Shown in pieces: positions 32,518-40,704 of a stretch of 50,902 bases of DNA. The notes beneath the pieces were generated by a model. The model made no database searches and was not told the DNA's origin. It saw only the letters and a program-made list of their open reading frames with translations. Position numbers and translations under genes: made by a program. The stretch is from a virus, in IMG/VR virus record IMGVR_UViG_3300020185_000067, positions 1 through 50,902 of that record; one strand, written 5' to 3'. Each line of letters starts with the position of its first letter. Positions within the stretch are counted from its first letter, which is position 1.

Positions 32518-34128
32518 ATGAAAAACGAAGCAATTATTGTTAACGGTAAAGAGCTTAGAAGTTCTGATTTTGTGGGACTACATGCCCACAGTGCGTTTAG
32601 TATGTTTGATGGTTTTGGATTGCCCCAAGATCATATGGATTTCGCTTATTCGAATGGTTCGAAAGCCCTTGCTTTAACTGATCATGGGTCAATGAATGGT
32701 CTGTCTCACCAACTTTTAAAGGCAAAGAAGATGAAGATGGAAGGAAAAGATTTCAAGCCAATCTTTGGAGTTGAAGCATATTACATTGAATCTGTAGAAG
32801 AGTGGAGTAAGCTCAGAGCGGAAATTGCTTTGGATAAAAAGAGAGCAAGAGAAGTCAAAAGTGGTTTATCCGCTGTTGTTATGGAGGACGGCCAACGAGA
32901 TGATAAGAGAGCATTATCTCGTAAGAGACATATCATTCTTCTAGCGCAAAACCAGAAGGGACTAGAGAATATCTATGAGATGGTTTCTAAGTCATACACT
33001 GGGGATTACTTCTATCGTAAGCCTCGTATCGATTTCGAATTGCTGAAGAAGCACTCAGATGGCGTTATCGTCACGACAGCATGTCTTGGTGGTATAGCTT
33101 CGGAAGCAGTGTGGAAACACCAAGATGAAGGCGAAGACGCTGTATATGATAGTATGTTGGCTGATCTAACGAAGTTTCGAGACCTACTGGGAGATAGATT
33201 CTACGCAGAGCTACAATGGAATAATGTACCAGAACAGCATATGTTGAATACTGTCCTAATTAGAGTAGCGAAGACACTTGGTGTTGAGCTGATATCAACT
33301 TGTGACTCACACTATCCAAACCCTGATGCTTGGAAAGGTAGAGAGCTATACAAGAGACTGGGTTGGCTCGGAAAGATGCCGGAGTGGATGAGTGATGAAA
33401 TTCCTGAAAGCGTTGAGGAGATCGGTTATGAACTATATCCAAAGAATGCTCATGAGATGTGGGAATCATATCGAAAGTATTCTAATATGCTCGGTGTTGC
33501 TTATGATGATGATATTGTTATGGACTCAATCACAAGAACGAGAGAGATTGCATTTGGACAAATTGAAGACTTTCTCCCTGATACTTCTGTGCAGCTTCCT
33601 TCTTTTATCGTACCAGATGATACTGATGCTGATACGTTTTTATCAGAAACTGCAAAGACTGCGTTAGATACTTACATTTCTAGTATGAAAGAGTCGAAAA
33701 AGAGAGAATATAGTAACAGATTGGACAAAGAACTCCTAATCATTGCATCTCAGAAGTTTTCGGAGTATTTTCTAGTAACAAAAGCTATTACTGACTTCTC
33801 TTGGAAATATACTTTCGTTGGTCCCGGTAGAGGCTCTGCGGCCGGGAGTTTGTTGGCGTTCTTACTAAAGATTACCCACATCGATCCAATCATGTGGAAC
33901 CTTCCTTTTGAGCGTTTTTTGACCAAAAGCAAGCTAGAGGGTTTTGAAACGAAAACAGGCGGATACAAAGAGCGAGGTGACTATATCAAGCTTACAAGCG
34001 ATAGTGGAAAAGAAATCACGTTAAGCCCAGAGCTATTCATCAAGGTGAAGAGGGGAGCTTTTGAGAGAGAGGTGATGGTTAAAAACCTTATCGAGGGGGA
34101 CGAAATCGTCTCTTTATTCAAAATTTAA
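32518..34128 (+). CDS. dnaE: DNA polymerase III alpha, N-terminal half (PHP and start of palm) with Hint-like C-terminal tail
   Basis: 536 aa. PHP domain from about residue 20: LHAHSAFSMFDG, LTDHGSMNG, PIFGVEAYYIE, TACLGG, STCDSHY. The palm starts with FVGPGRGSAAGSLLAFLL and PFERFLTKS near residues 435-470, as in bacterial C-family polymerases. There the protein leaves the polymerase pattern, and residues of about 485-536 (DYIKLTSDSGKEITLSPELF and VKNLIEGDEIVS) resemble the block B end of an intein N-half. The catalytic PDIDLDF motif is encoded in the next gene. The usual block A with N-terminal Cys is not seen. Confidence 0.85.
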   Translation: MKNEAIIVNGKELRSSDFVGLHAHSAFSMFDGFGLPQDHMDFAYSNGSKALALTDHGSMNGLSHQLLKAKKMKMEGKDFKPIFGVEAYYIESVEEWSKLRAEIALDKKRAREVKSGLSAVVMEDGQRDDKRALSRKRHIILLAQNQKGLENIYEMVSKSYTGDYFYRKPRIDFELLKKHSDGVIVTTACLGGIASEAVWKHQDEGEDAVYDSMLADLTKFRDLLGDRFYAELQWNNVPEQHMLNTVLIRVAKTLGVELISTCDSHYPNPDAWKGRELYKRLGWLGKMPEWMSDEIPESVEEIGYELYPKNAHEMWESYRKYSNMLGVAYDDDIVMDSITRTREIAFGQIEDFLPDTSVQLPSFIVPDDTDADTFLSETAKTALDTYISSMKESKKREYSNRLDKELLIIASQKFSEYFLVTKAITDFSWKYTFVGPGRGSAAGSLLAFLLKITHIDPIMWNLPFERFLTKSKLEGFETKTGGYKERGDYIKLTSDSGKEITLSPELFIKVKRGAFEREVMVKNLIEGDEIVSLFKI

Positions 34129-34149
34129 TATAAAACTAAGCAAAAGCAC

Positions 34150-34178
34150 TTGACCTAAGGTAGCAAACGAGTTACCTT
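34150..34178 (+). promoter_or_regulatory. promoter with overlapping inverted repeat before PolIII alpha, part 2
   Basis: TTGACC, 17 bp, TACCTT, weaker than the other copies. CCTAAGGTA and TACCTTAGG (34154-34181) form a perfect 9-bp inverted repeat that covers spacer and -10, so a hairpin or a repressor could control it. Confidence 0.55.
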
Positions 34179-34198
34179 AGGATAAACCGGGAGGGTTA

Positions 34199-36349
34199 AT
34201 GAACTTTAAGATCAATAAAATAGAGAAGCTAACTGACGTAGAATTAGAAATCGCAGTTGTAGCTAATGGTAGAAATGAAACTACTGAGGGCGTAACAGTC
34301 CACAACAGAAAAGAAACTTCGATGCCGGATATTGATCTTGACTTCGGAGATAACTCTCTCATTAAGGATAAAATGGTAGATGAGTGGGGATCTGATTCTG
34401 TAGCTTTCATTACGAATTACAACACTCTTCAACTTGCTTCTCTTATTAAGGATATCTCGAAGAGAGAAGGCGTCAACTTTATCGAGGTGAACCAAGTAAC
34501 TAAGATTATGGTAAAAGAAGCCACAGGTCCCGCAAAGAAAGCGAGAGGAATCAAAGCTGGTATGTATTCTCCAACGTTCCAAGATTTATGTGAGTATTCC
34601 ACGTCAGTTCAGGACTTCTTTGCAAAATACCCACACATCAAGTCACAAGTGCTTGGACTCGTCGGGCAGCCCCGCTCAATCGGTCGTCATGCCGCCGGAG
34701 CCATCATCGGAGACTATCTGCCTAGCAGAATGCCTTTAATCACTTCTAAGGGCATTAGACAGACTCCTTGGACAGAAGGTCAAAACGTTCGTCACTTGGA
34801 ACCTCTTGGATTCATTAAGTTTGATATCCTTGGCCTTGAGACATTGAAGACGTTCGAGGATGCTATCTATCGTATTCTTAGAAACAAAGGAGAAGAGGCA
34901 ACCTTTGAGAACGCTAAGAAGTGGTACTTCGCGAACTTGCACCCATCTGTGCTTGATATGAATGACCAAAAGGTGTACAAGGAAGTATTTCATGATGGTA
35001 ACTATGCCGGAACGTTTCAATTTATGAATGATGGTATGCAACGTTTGGGAACTTCATCTAAAGTATCTTCTTTGGAGGAAATCGCAACCGTTTCAGCCAC
35101 TTATCGTCCGGGACCATTGTCTGCGGGCGTGGATAAGTTGTACTTGAAAGCAAAGTTTAGTGCTGAGCCAATCAAATACGATCACCCAATCATTGAGAGA
35201 GTTTTGAGTAAGACCTTCGGGCTAATAATCTTCCAAGAGGATATCATGAATCTAGCTCATGCTCTGGGAGATGATATCTCAATGTCTGATGCGAATGTTC
35301 TTCGTAAGCTACTCACCAAACAGGGCCTAACAGGCAAAGTAAAAGAGAAGAAGGAAATCCTTCGAAAGAAGTTTATTCTTGGTTGCGAGAAAAATGGTCT
35401 GGGTTTCGTTAAAGGCAAGGCTCTCTGGGATAAGATGGAGTACTTCTCGGGATACGGATTTTCCAAAAATCATGCAATTCCATATTCTATCATCACTTTT
35501 CAGTGTGCTTGGTTACAGACATACTATAAGGATGAATGGGTATCAGCATTTTTGGACCATGAGCCCGCAAAACGTAAGGAATCAGCGATTAGTATTGCTC
35601 AATCATTAGGTTATAAGATTAAGGGACTGGACATCAATACTTCAGGGATGCAGTGGGAAGTGAGAGATGGAGTGCTAATCTCTCCACTCACAACAATCAA
35701 GGGATTAGGTCAGGCGGCCATTGAGGAAATCATCGAGAAGCGTCCATTTGCCTCTGTAGAGGAACTCTTGTTCGACAAAGGTGTGGTCGCACGGAAAGTT
35801 AATAAGAAGTCCCTAGATGCCCTTTGTAGAGCCGGAGCAATGGAATCATTGTTAGATGATAGGTTCTTTGGTACCAAACACTTCTGGTCAGCAGTTGTAG
35901 TTGATAAGCCAACGAACAAGAAGAAGCTTGGCTTGAACATTAAGAAGTACAGAAAAGAGGGAGACTTCTCCAAGTCTGAGCTCATTACAAACTATAAGAC
36001 TTTGACTGGTATATATCCGATCAATATGGTAGTACCTGCAAAGGCATATGCTTTTTTCAAGAGTCAGGGAATACTTCCAATCTCAGAGTATGATCCTGAT
36101 TTGGGGAAATGTTGGTGTGTCCCCACAGAAGTTGTAGAGAAGAAGACCAAAAGGGGTAAAGACTACTTCACTGTGAAAGTTATTGATTCAAACATGGAAG
36201 AAAAGAGGTTCAATTGTTGGGGAGTTAAATCAAAAGTGGATGTTGTACATTTGAATCGACTCTATGTTGTAGAGTGGCCAAAGTATGATGAAGCTTGGGG
36301 CTTCTCAACATCTGGTCCGATATCAAAGAATTGGAAGCTTTTAGGATAA
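34199..36349 (+). CDS. dnaE: DNA polymerase III alpha, C-terminal half (catalytic palm, fingers) preceded by a C-Hint segment
   Basis: 716 aa. Residues 1-36 (FKINKIEKLTDVELEIAV and TTEGVTVHN) match the C-half of a split intein, ending in His-Asn at 34301-34306. The polymerase resumes as RKETSMPDIDLDF, which carries the catalytic Asp pair; FIKFDILGLETL supplies the third. SIGRHAAGAII, YRPGPLSAG, IIFQEDIM, GYGFSKNHAIPYSIIT and the tandem HhH region (TTIKGLGQAAIEEI) follow. No clamp-binding tail is obvious. The first residue after HN is Arg, not Cys, Ser or Thr, so canonical trans-splicing looks unlikely. Confidence 0.87.
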   Translation: MNFKINKIEKLTDVELEIAVVANGRNETTEGVTVHNRKETSMPDIDLDFGDNSLIKDKMVDEWGSDSVAFITNYNTLQLASLIKDISKREGVNFIEVNQVTKIMVKEATGPAKKARGIKAGMYSPTFQDLCEYSTSVQDFFAKYPHIKSQVLGLVGQPRSIGRHAAGAIIGDYLPSRMPLITSKGIRQTPWTEGQNVRHLEPLGFIKFDILGLETLKTFEDAIYRILRNKGEEATFENAKKWYFANLHPSVLDMNDQKVYKEVFHDGNYAGTFQFMNDGMQRLGTSSKVSSLEEIATVSATYRPGPLSAGVDKLYLKAKFSAEPIKYDHPIIERVLSKTFGLIIFQEDIMNLAHALGDDISMSDANVLRKLLTKQGLTGKVKEKKEILRKKFILGCEKNGLGFVKGKALWDKMEYFSGYGFSKNHAIPYSIITFQCAWLQTYYKDEWVSAFLDHEPAKRKESAISIAQSLGYKIKGLDINTSGMQWEVRDGVLISPLTTIKGLGQAAIEEIIEKRPFASVEELLFDKGVVARKVNKKSLDALCRAGAMESLLDDRFFGTKHFWSAVVVDKPTNKKKLGLNIKKYRKEGDFSKSELITNYKTLTGIYPINMVVPAKAYAFFKSQGILPISEYDPDLGKCWCVPTEVVEKKTKRGKDYFTVKVIDSNMEEKRFNCWGVKSKVDVVHLNRLYVVEWPKYDEAWGFSTSGPISKNWKLLG

Positions 36350-36364
36350 AGTGACCATCTGCCC

Positions 36365-36393
36365 TTGACAACTTGGATTGGGCAGGTTATATT
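36365..36393 (+). promoter_or_regulatory. sigma70-type promoter for the 36.4-37.6 kb genes
   Basis: TTGACA, 17 bp, TATATT, followed by AAAAGGA and ATG. Confidence 0.75.
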
Positions 36394-36416
36394 AATTTTC
36401 TAGAAAAGGAAAAACA

Positions 36417-36659
36417 ATGAATGAATTAGAAGAAATTGCCTTTGCCGTTGGTATTTCCAAAGAGCGCATAGAAATTACCCCCATCTTCATAGATAGTAGG
36501 ATGTTACCATTTCGTTTTATAACTGTTGATGGCGAACAAGTCAAAGGTGGAGAAGTCTATCCTGAAATACATATGGAAGATGGGCAGGTTTTTGGTAAGA
36601 AAAACGATATAGGAGCTCTTACAGATAGAGTTCTAGAACATATTGGGGAGTTAAAATGA
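36417..36659 (+). CDS. hypothetical protein, 80 aa
   Basis: Small alpha/beta protein (FAVGISKERIEITPIF, VDGEQVKGG), no known family. Directly follows its promoter and overlaps the methyltransferase gene by 4 nt. Confidence 0.6.
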   Translation: MNELEEIAFAVGISKERIEITPIFIDSRMLPFRFITVDGEQVKGGEVYPEIHMEDGQVFGKKNDIGALTDRVLEHIGELK

Positions 36660-37624
36660 ATAGAATAGAACTAGGAGACTCGAAAGAGTTACTCATGGAA
36701 GTTGAAACGGAATCGATGCAGTCAATCTACCTCGACCCTCCATTCAACTCTGATAGGAAATATAGATTGACCTCGCTCGACGACTCAATCGGGTTCGATG
36801 ATGTATTTGGATCTGACGAGGAATATATAAGTTTGATTGAGCCTATCCTCAAGGAGTGCGCGAGATCTCTCAAGAAGGATGGTTCTCTATTCTTCCACAT
36901 CTCGGCAGACCAGATGCTTATTCCAAACATGCTCTGCGCTAAGTACTTTAAAAAGGTACAACCAATATTTTGGAAGAGATCAAGGTCGAAGAACAATACC
37001 AAGACTAAGTTAGGTGCTTGCACCGATGTTATTTTCTGGTGTTCTCATTCGGACAAGCCTAAGTTCAATATGGTATATCAACCACTAGATGCTTACTATG
37101 CAGCGAATTCATACAACAATAAAGATTCTAGAGGGAACTATGCTCTGGGACATGTCTGTTACACAAAGACACAAGCCCCTGACCGCTCAACATCTAAGAG
37201 GTATTATAAGTTGGAACACAAGGGAAAAACGTATGAACCTCAGTACGGTTGGAGGATGTCCAAAGAAGACCTGCAGAAGCTTGTTGGAGACAATAGGATT
37301 CATTTCCCAACACGAAAAGGGAAGCCATATAAGAAGATATACTCTCATGAATCAAAGGGCAAAGCCTCTACTGACTATTGGGATGATTTATCATCGATTG
37401 CGATGGGAAGCGAAGAGCGAGTTTATCCAACACAGAAGCCATTGTCGCTCATGAAGAGGATCATTGAGATGTCGACAGACAAGGGAGATATGGTCTTAGA
37501 CCCATTTGCCGGCTCTGGAACGACAGGTGTTGCGGCTTCATTATTAGGCAGAGAATATACCCTGTTTGATATTAGTGAAGATGCGATTGCTACGACAAAT
37601 AGGAGAATAGAAAAAGAGGGTTAG
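36656..37624 (+). CDS. DNA methyltransferase, beta-class (Type III Mod-like), 322 aa
   Basis: DPPF motif at residues 27-30 and SAM-binding DPFAGSGTT near the C terminus, with YPTQKPLSLMKRII between, the beta-class order. The longer central TRD and DPPF resemble stand-alone N6-adenine or Type III modification subunits. The next gene on the strand encodes a possible nuclease, so an R-M-like pairing deserves checking. Confidence 0.87.
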   Translation: MNRIELGDSKELLMEVETESMQSIYLDPPFNSDRKYRLTSLDDSIGFDDVFGSDEEYISLIEPILKECARSLKKDGSLFFHISADQMLIPNMLCAKYFKKVQPIFWKRSRSKNNTKTKLGACTDVIFWCSHSDKPKFNMVYQPLDAYYAANSYNNKDSRGNYALGHVCYTKTQAPDRSTSKRYYKLEHKGKTYEPQYGWRMSKEDLQKLVGDNRIHFPTRKGKPYKKIYSHESKGKASTDYWDDLSSIAMGSEERVYPTQKPLSLMKRIIEMSTDKGDMVLDPFAGSGTTGVAASLLGREYTLFDISEDAIATTNRRIEKEG

Positions 37625-37664
37625 CAGAAGATATTGAAGAATAGACAAAGTTATACTTTTCTAC

Positions 37665-37692
37665 TTGACAAGATTGTATATCGTGTTATATT
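37665..37692 (+). promoter_or_regulatory. sigma70-type promoter (16-bp spacer)
   Basis: TTGACA, 16 bp, TATATT, with TCGTGT before the -10; CAGGAG and ATG follow. Confidence 0.7.
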
Positions 37693-37726
37693 AGATAAAA
37701 GAAACATTAACAAACAGGAGAAACAC

Positions 37727-38485
37727 ATGGCTTACAAAACTGATGGATCATCGGATCTTAACGGAAAAAGAAACGAGAAAGATCTGATACCAAAACTGCT
37801 CAAAGAGGCTAGCAACTTATTCCCATTTTTAGGGAAGAACATTAATGTTATAGCCAAAGGCGGAACACAATACAAACAAGACCTAGAGGTGACTGATGGT
37901 ACTAAAACCGTCATGATCTCGGCGAAGCTAAAGAAGAGCCTGAAAACAGGATCATTTGATTATGTGAACTCAAGTAAGGCGGTAGTAGACACTAAGTCTT
38001 TATCTGGAGTTAAGAAGTCTGTACTAGATATTAAAGACTCTGAGACCGACAAGGAGCTAGCTAGAACGAAGCTGAATGAAGTTTTCTACAATTACCTAAA
38101 AAAACTAACGAGTAACGATCTTCGTAATATTCTGAAAGATCACATTCTAGAAAAGAACAAGAGCATAACAATTGTTGTTACTGATGAATCATCCGATAAG
38201 AACTACGTATATTCTTTCATTGATACTCCCTTGGCCGATCACATCGCGAATTCAACTCCAAGTCTCAAGTTCGGACGAGGTAAAACCTCTGCTAAAATCC
38301 TCTTCAATGACGCTGAGGGAACCGAACATGATATTGGGCTTAGATTGCGATTGGTGCTTAACAATGGTGTAGGAGCTCTCCTAGGTACTAGTAAAACGAA
38401 TTCAGTATCGATACCAGTGATCAAGATACAGCAAGATAAGGTACAGAAGATGATGGATGGTATCGCGAAGAAGGTAGTGTTTTGA
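37727..38485 (+). CDS. hypothetical protein, possible PD-(D/E)xK-type nuclease
   Basis: 252 aa, start at the ATG behind CAGGAG and downstream of the promoter. Residues of about 45-75 read GGTQYKQDLEVTDGTKTVMI, then SAKLKKS, a Asp...(x)-x-Lys layout compatible with a PD-(D/E)xK core, although Ser stands where Glu is usual. The C terminus (LRLVLNNGVGALLG, IKIQQDKVQKMM) looks like a conserved environmental phage family. Function unproven; its place after a methyltransferase is suggestive only. Confidence 0.4.
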   Translation: MAYKTDGSSDLNGKRNEKDLIPKLLKEASNLFPFLGKNINVIAKGGTQYKQDLEVTDGTKTVMISAKLKKSLKTGSFDYVNSSKAVVDTKSLSGVKKSVLDIKDSETDKELARTKLNEVFYNYLKKLTSNDLRNILKDHILEKNKSITIVVTDESSDKNYVYSFIDTPLADHIANSTPSLKFGRGKTSAKILFNDAEGTEHDIGLRLRLVLNNGVGALLGTSKTNSVSIPVIKIQQDKVQKMMDGIAKKVVF

Positions 38486-38745
38486 GCCAACACATGTGGG
38501 GGGACAACAAAGGCCTCCCTATATCGATTGATGTGGACATCTTTTATGAGTTTCATCAAGAGAGCAATGGGTTCGCTCACATTACTTTACTCAGGGGCGA
38601 CATCGAGGAATTAATAGACAACTATGAGTTACCTTGGGAGCCTGTGCTTCTTCAGTTTCTACCAACAGAGTCAATATTTCAATGGTGTTGGGATGCCTTC
38701 TGTAGAGAGCCAGTTAAAGTAGAAATAGTGAAAGTAAATTGGTAA
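38482..38745 (+). CDS. hypothetical protein, 87 aa, probable TTG start
   Basis: A TTG overlaps the previous TGA (TTGA) with GAAGAAGG 8 nt upstream; the ATG at 38494 is the alternative. Acidic, Trp-rich (PWEPVLLQF, FQWCWDAFC). No family recognised. Confidence 0.5.
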   Translation: MSQHMWGDNKGLPISIDVDIFYEFHQESNGFAHITLLRGDIEELIDNYELPWEPVLLQFLPTESIFQWCWDAFCREPVKVEIVKVNW

Positions 38746-38752
38746 TATTTAC

Positions 38753-38781
38753 TTGACAAGATCAAACAAACAAGTTACATT
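38753..38781 (+). promoter_or_regulatory. sigma70-type promoter for the 38.8-40.6 kb operon
   Basis: TTGACA, 17 bp, TACATT, then AGTAATATATT. Confidence 0.78.
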
Positions 38782-38811
38782 AGTAATATATTAAATAACG
38801 GAGAATAAAAA

Positions 38812-39108
38812 ATGGATAGTACATTTATAACAGGAATTGATTCCTCACCAATCGTAATGGAATCAAGTGAAGCTCTTAATAAGACTCAAGAGCAGCATAT
38901 GGGAAACTACCTCTCAAGTCTTAAGGCGATCGAAGATTGCATTGAACCATTCAAAGATCAAAAGCGTGACCTGAAGGAAAACTACATCGAGAACGGTTGG
39001 CTTGATAAGAAGGAAATTTCCTTAGTAACAAAGGCGTATCGATTAGTTAAAAACAATTTAGAAGACTTAGATGAACTCTTGCTGCTCATTGAAGCTTTGC
39101 GAGATTAG
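38812..39108 (+). CDS. small helical protein, possibly DUF2312/GapR-like
   Basis: 98 aa. LKAIEDCIEPFKDQKRDLKE, then ENGWLDKKEISLVTKAYRLV, weakly follows the GapR/DUF2312 pattern of an N-terminal coiled coil with a 'nG.d.k....v...r' step. GapR-like proteins bind overtwisted DNA. The match is loose, so a generic coiled-coil protein is equally possible. First gene of its operon. Confidence 0.4.
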   Translation: MDSTFITGIDSSPIVMESSEALNKTQEQHMGNYLSSLKAIEDCIEPFKDQKRDLKENYIENGWLDKKEISLVTKAYRLVKNNLEDLDELLLLIEALRD

Positions 39109-39143
39109 TAGATATAATAAATGATATTTTAATGGAGATAAAA

Positions 39144-39509
39144 ATGGAAATGGATTTAACAAATGAAAACTCAGATCAAGTAGCAGGATTGACTGTTGAG
39201 GATCTTGGTTTGGCCTCTTGGGCGTTGGGAGATGTGCACAATCACATGCTCGCTGTTCTGGAAGAGAAGCAAGAAGATGTCTCTAATGACGTCGAGGGTG
39301 CCTCTCAGGAGGTCGAGAACCTTACAGGGTTCTTAGACAAGCTGAACATCTCATTCACGAAGTATGACCGTCTCTTCCGAGCCCTACAGCCTAAACCTGA
39401 TGAAGAACCAGCAGGGCATGACGATAAGCCTATGGCTATGCCCGAGGCATTGCAGACGGCAGAGGACAAAGCACTGGTGGAAGCCGAAGGTGTATCAGAA
39501 TCAGTATGA
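39144..39509 (+). CDS. hypothetical acidic protein, 121 aa
   Basis: ATG at 39144 is chosen because GGAG lies 7 nt upstream; the ATG at 39132 overlaps that site. Helical, Glu/Asp-rich, with a Pro/Ala-rich C-terminal tail (PKPDEEPAGHDDKPMAMPEA). No family recognised. ATGA overlap with the next gene. Confidence 0.55.
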   Translation: MEMDLTNENSDQVAGLTVEDLGLASWALGDVHNHMLAVLEEKQEDVSNDVEGASQEVENLTGFLDKLNISFTKYDRLFRALQPKPDEEPAGHDDKPMAMPEALQTAEDKALVEAEGVSESV

Positions 39510-39781
39510 GCTGGAGATACGGACAGGTCCTCGTGGATATCGAAGAAGATGGTGAAAAGGTCTTCACCATCTTCGAGGTATATTTTGATGAGTCAGGCAC
39601 TCCGAATGGGTTCTGTACTGCTAGGTTTTCTGACGCTGAAGACCTTAGGTTGGCCCTAAGGTCAGTAGAGAAGCACAGCCCGATTGAGTCTTTTTATGAA
39701 AAGGGTAGGTTCACTTGGAACGGTACTACTCGAGATTATGACTATGAAGAATATTGTACAAACGAGAAGGAGTTTAAGTGA
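39506..39781 (+). CDS. hypothetical small protein, 91 aa
   Basis: Begins MSWRYGQVLVDIEEDGEK, then FTIFEVYFDESGTPNGF, a pattern recurring in small phage proteins of unknown function. Coupled by 4-nt overlaps to both neighbours. Confidence 0.6.
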   Translation: MSWRYGQVLVDIEEDGEKVFTIFEVYFDESGTPNGFCTARFSDAEDLRLALRSVEKHSPIESFYEKGRFTWNGTTRDYDYEEYCTNEKEFK

Positions 39782-40296
39782 AAGTTAAGATTAAAAAATT
39801 ACATGAAAATGCGGTAGTTCCGAAGTATGCAAAAGATGGCGATGCAGGTATGGATTTGACTGCGACATCCGTAGAGTACAACCACGAACACGGAACAATA
39901 GAGTACGGAATAGGGTTAGCAATCGAAATACCAAAGGGGTACGTAGGATATATTTTCCCCAGAAGCTCCCAAAAAAAGAAGAGTCTATGGCTAACAAACC
40001 ATGTTGGCGTGGTTGATTCTGGATATCGAGGAGAGATTAAATTTGCCTTCAAACCTGACCGTAAATATTGGTGCGAAATACAAGATGGGTGTTTAGATAT
40101 AAAAGGCGAGTTCCATTATCATGCAAGCCAAGATGATGAATTTCAGAACTTTGTGACTTCTTCGGAAATCTACTCTGTTGGCGATAGGGTCGGACAATTG
40201 ATTATTATGCCCTATCCAAAGGTGGAATTTGAGGAATCCGAAGAGATTTCCTCAACCGATAGAGGGTCGGGAGGTTTCGGCTCATCAGGAGCATAA
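39778..40296 (+). CDS. dut: dUTPase
   Basis: 172 aa. All five trimeric dUTPase motifs are present: DAGMDL, PRSSQ, GVVDSGYRGEI (catalytic Asp), RVGQLII, and the C-terminal RGSGGFGSSG arm. A lysine-rich loop and an insertion (residues about 95-125) enlarge the usual about 145-aa fold. It hydrolyses dUTP to dUMP, feeding ThyX and preventing uracil incorporation. GTG start overlapping the previous stop (GTGA). Confidence 0.93.
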   Translation: MKVKIKKLHENAVVPKYAKDGDAGMDLTATSVEYNHEHGTIEYGIGLAIEIPKGYVGYIFPRSSQKKKSLWLTNHVGVVDSGYRGEIKFAFKPDRKYWCEIQDGCLDIKGEFHYHASQDDEFQNFVTSSEIYSVGDRVGQLIIMPYPKVEFEESEEISSTDRGSGGFGSSGA

Positions 40297-40297
40297 A

Positions 40298-40627
40298 ATG
40301 AGCATAGAGAACACAGAAGCAAAGAGATTTTATTTCTATATGAACGCAGAGCAACATATGAGATTGAAAATAAGATTAGACCACCATAAGATGGGAGTGT
40401 CCGAATTCGTTCGGGCATACTCTGAGGGTCTGATTGAACAAGACAGTCTTATCGAGGACTTTATGGAGGAATACAAAGAACGCACTCCTAAGTACTCAAA
40501 GAGAAACAATAAGAAAGAGAAGAGTGATAGGATTAAGGCCAAGAAGTTAAACAAGGACTTAAACCTAGACATGGATGAGATAAATGATATTTTCGACATT
40601 ATCGAAGATTCAGGACCAAAAATATAA
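40298..40627 (+). CDS. possible ribbon-helix-helix DNA-binding protein, 109 aa
   Basis: ATG behind AGGAGCATAAA. RFYFYMNAEQHMRLKIRLDH, then GVSEFVRAYSEGLIEQD, fits an RHH pattern (a beta strand, then two helices with 'seFvRa'). The C-terminal half is lysine-rich then acidic (NKKEKSDRIKAKKLNKD; NDIFDIIED). A small transcription regulator is likely but unproven. Confidence 0.5.
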   Translation: MSIENTEAKRFYFYMNAEQHMRLKIRLDHHKMGVSEFVRAYSEGLIEQDSLIEDFMEEYKERTPKYSKRNNKKEKSDRIKAKKLNKDLNLDMDEINDIFDIIEDSGPKI

Positions 40628-40633
40628 CATATA

Positions 40634-40660
40634 AGGCTCTTTCTGATGATTGAGCCTATT
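40634..40660 (+). terminator. weak intrinsic terminator after the RHH-like gene
   Basis: AGGCTC/GAGCCT with a 12-nt loop followed by ATTTATAA; the T-run is poor. Confidence 0.4.
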
Positions 40661-40704
40661 TATAACGTAAAAAACGTTTTTTAATTTCAAGGAGATATCA
40701 CGCT

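Noticed and set aside
34154-34164. CCTAAGGTAGC matches the core of the I-CeuI homing site
   Set aside because: The rest of the site does not match, and the bases are explained by the 9-bp inverted repeat at the promoter.
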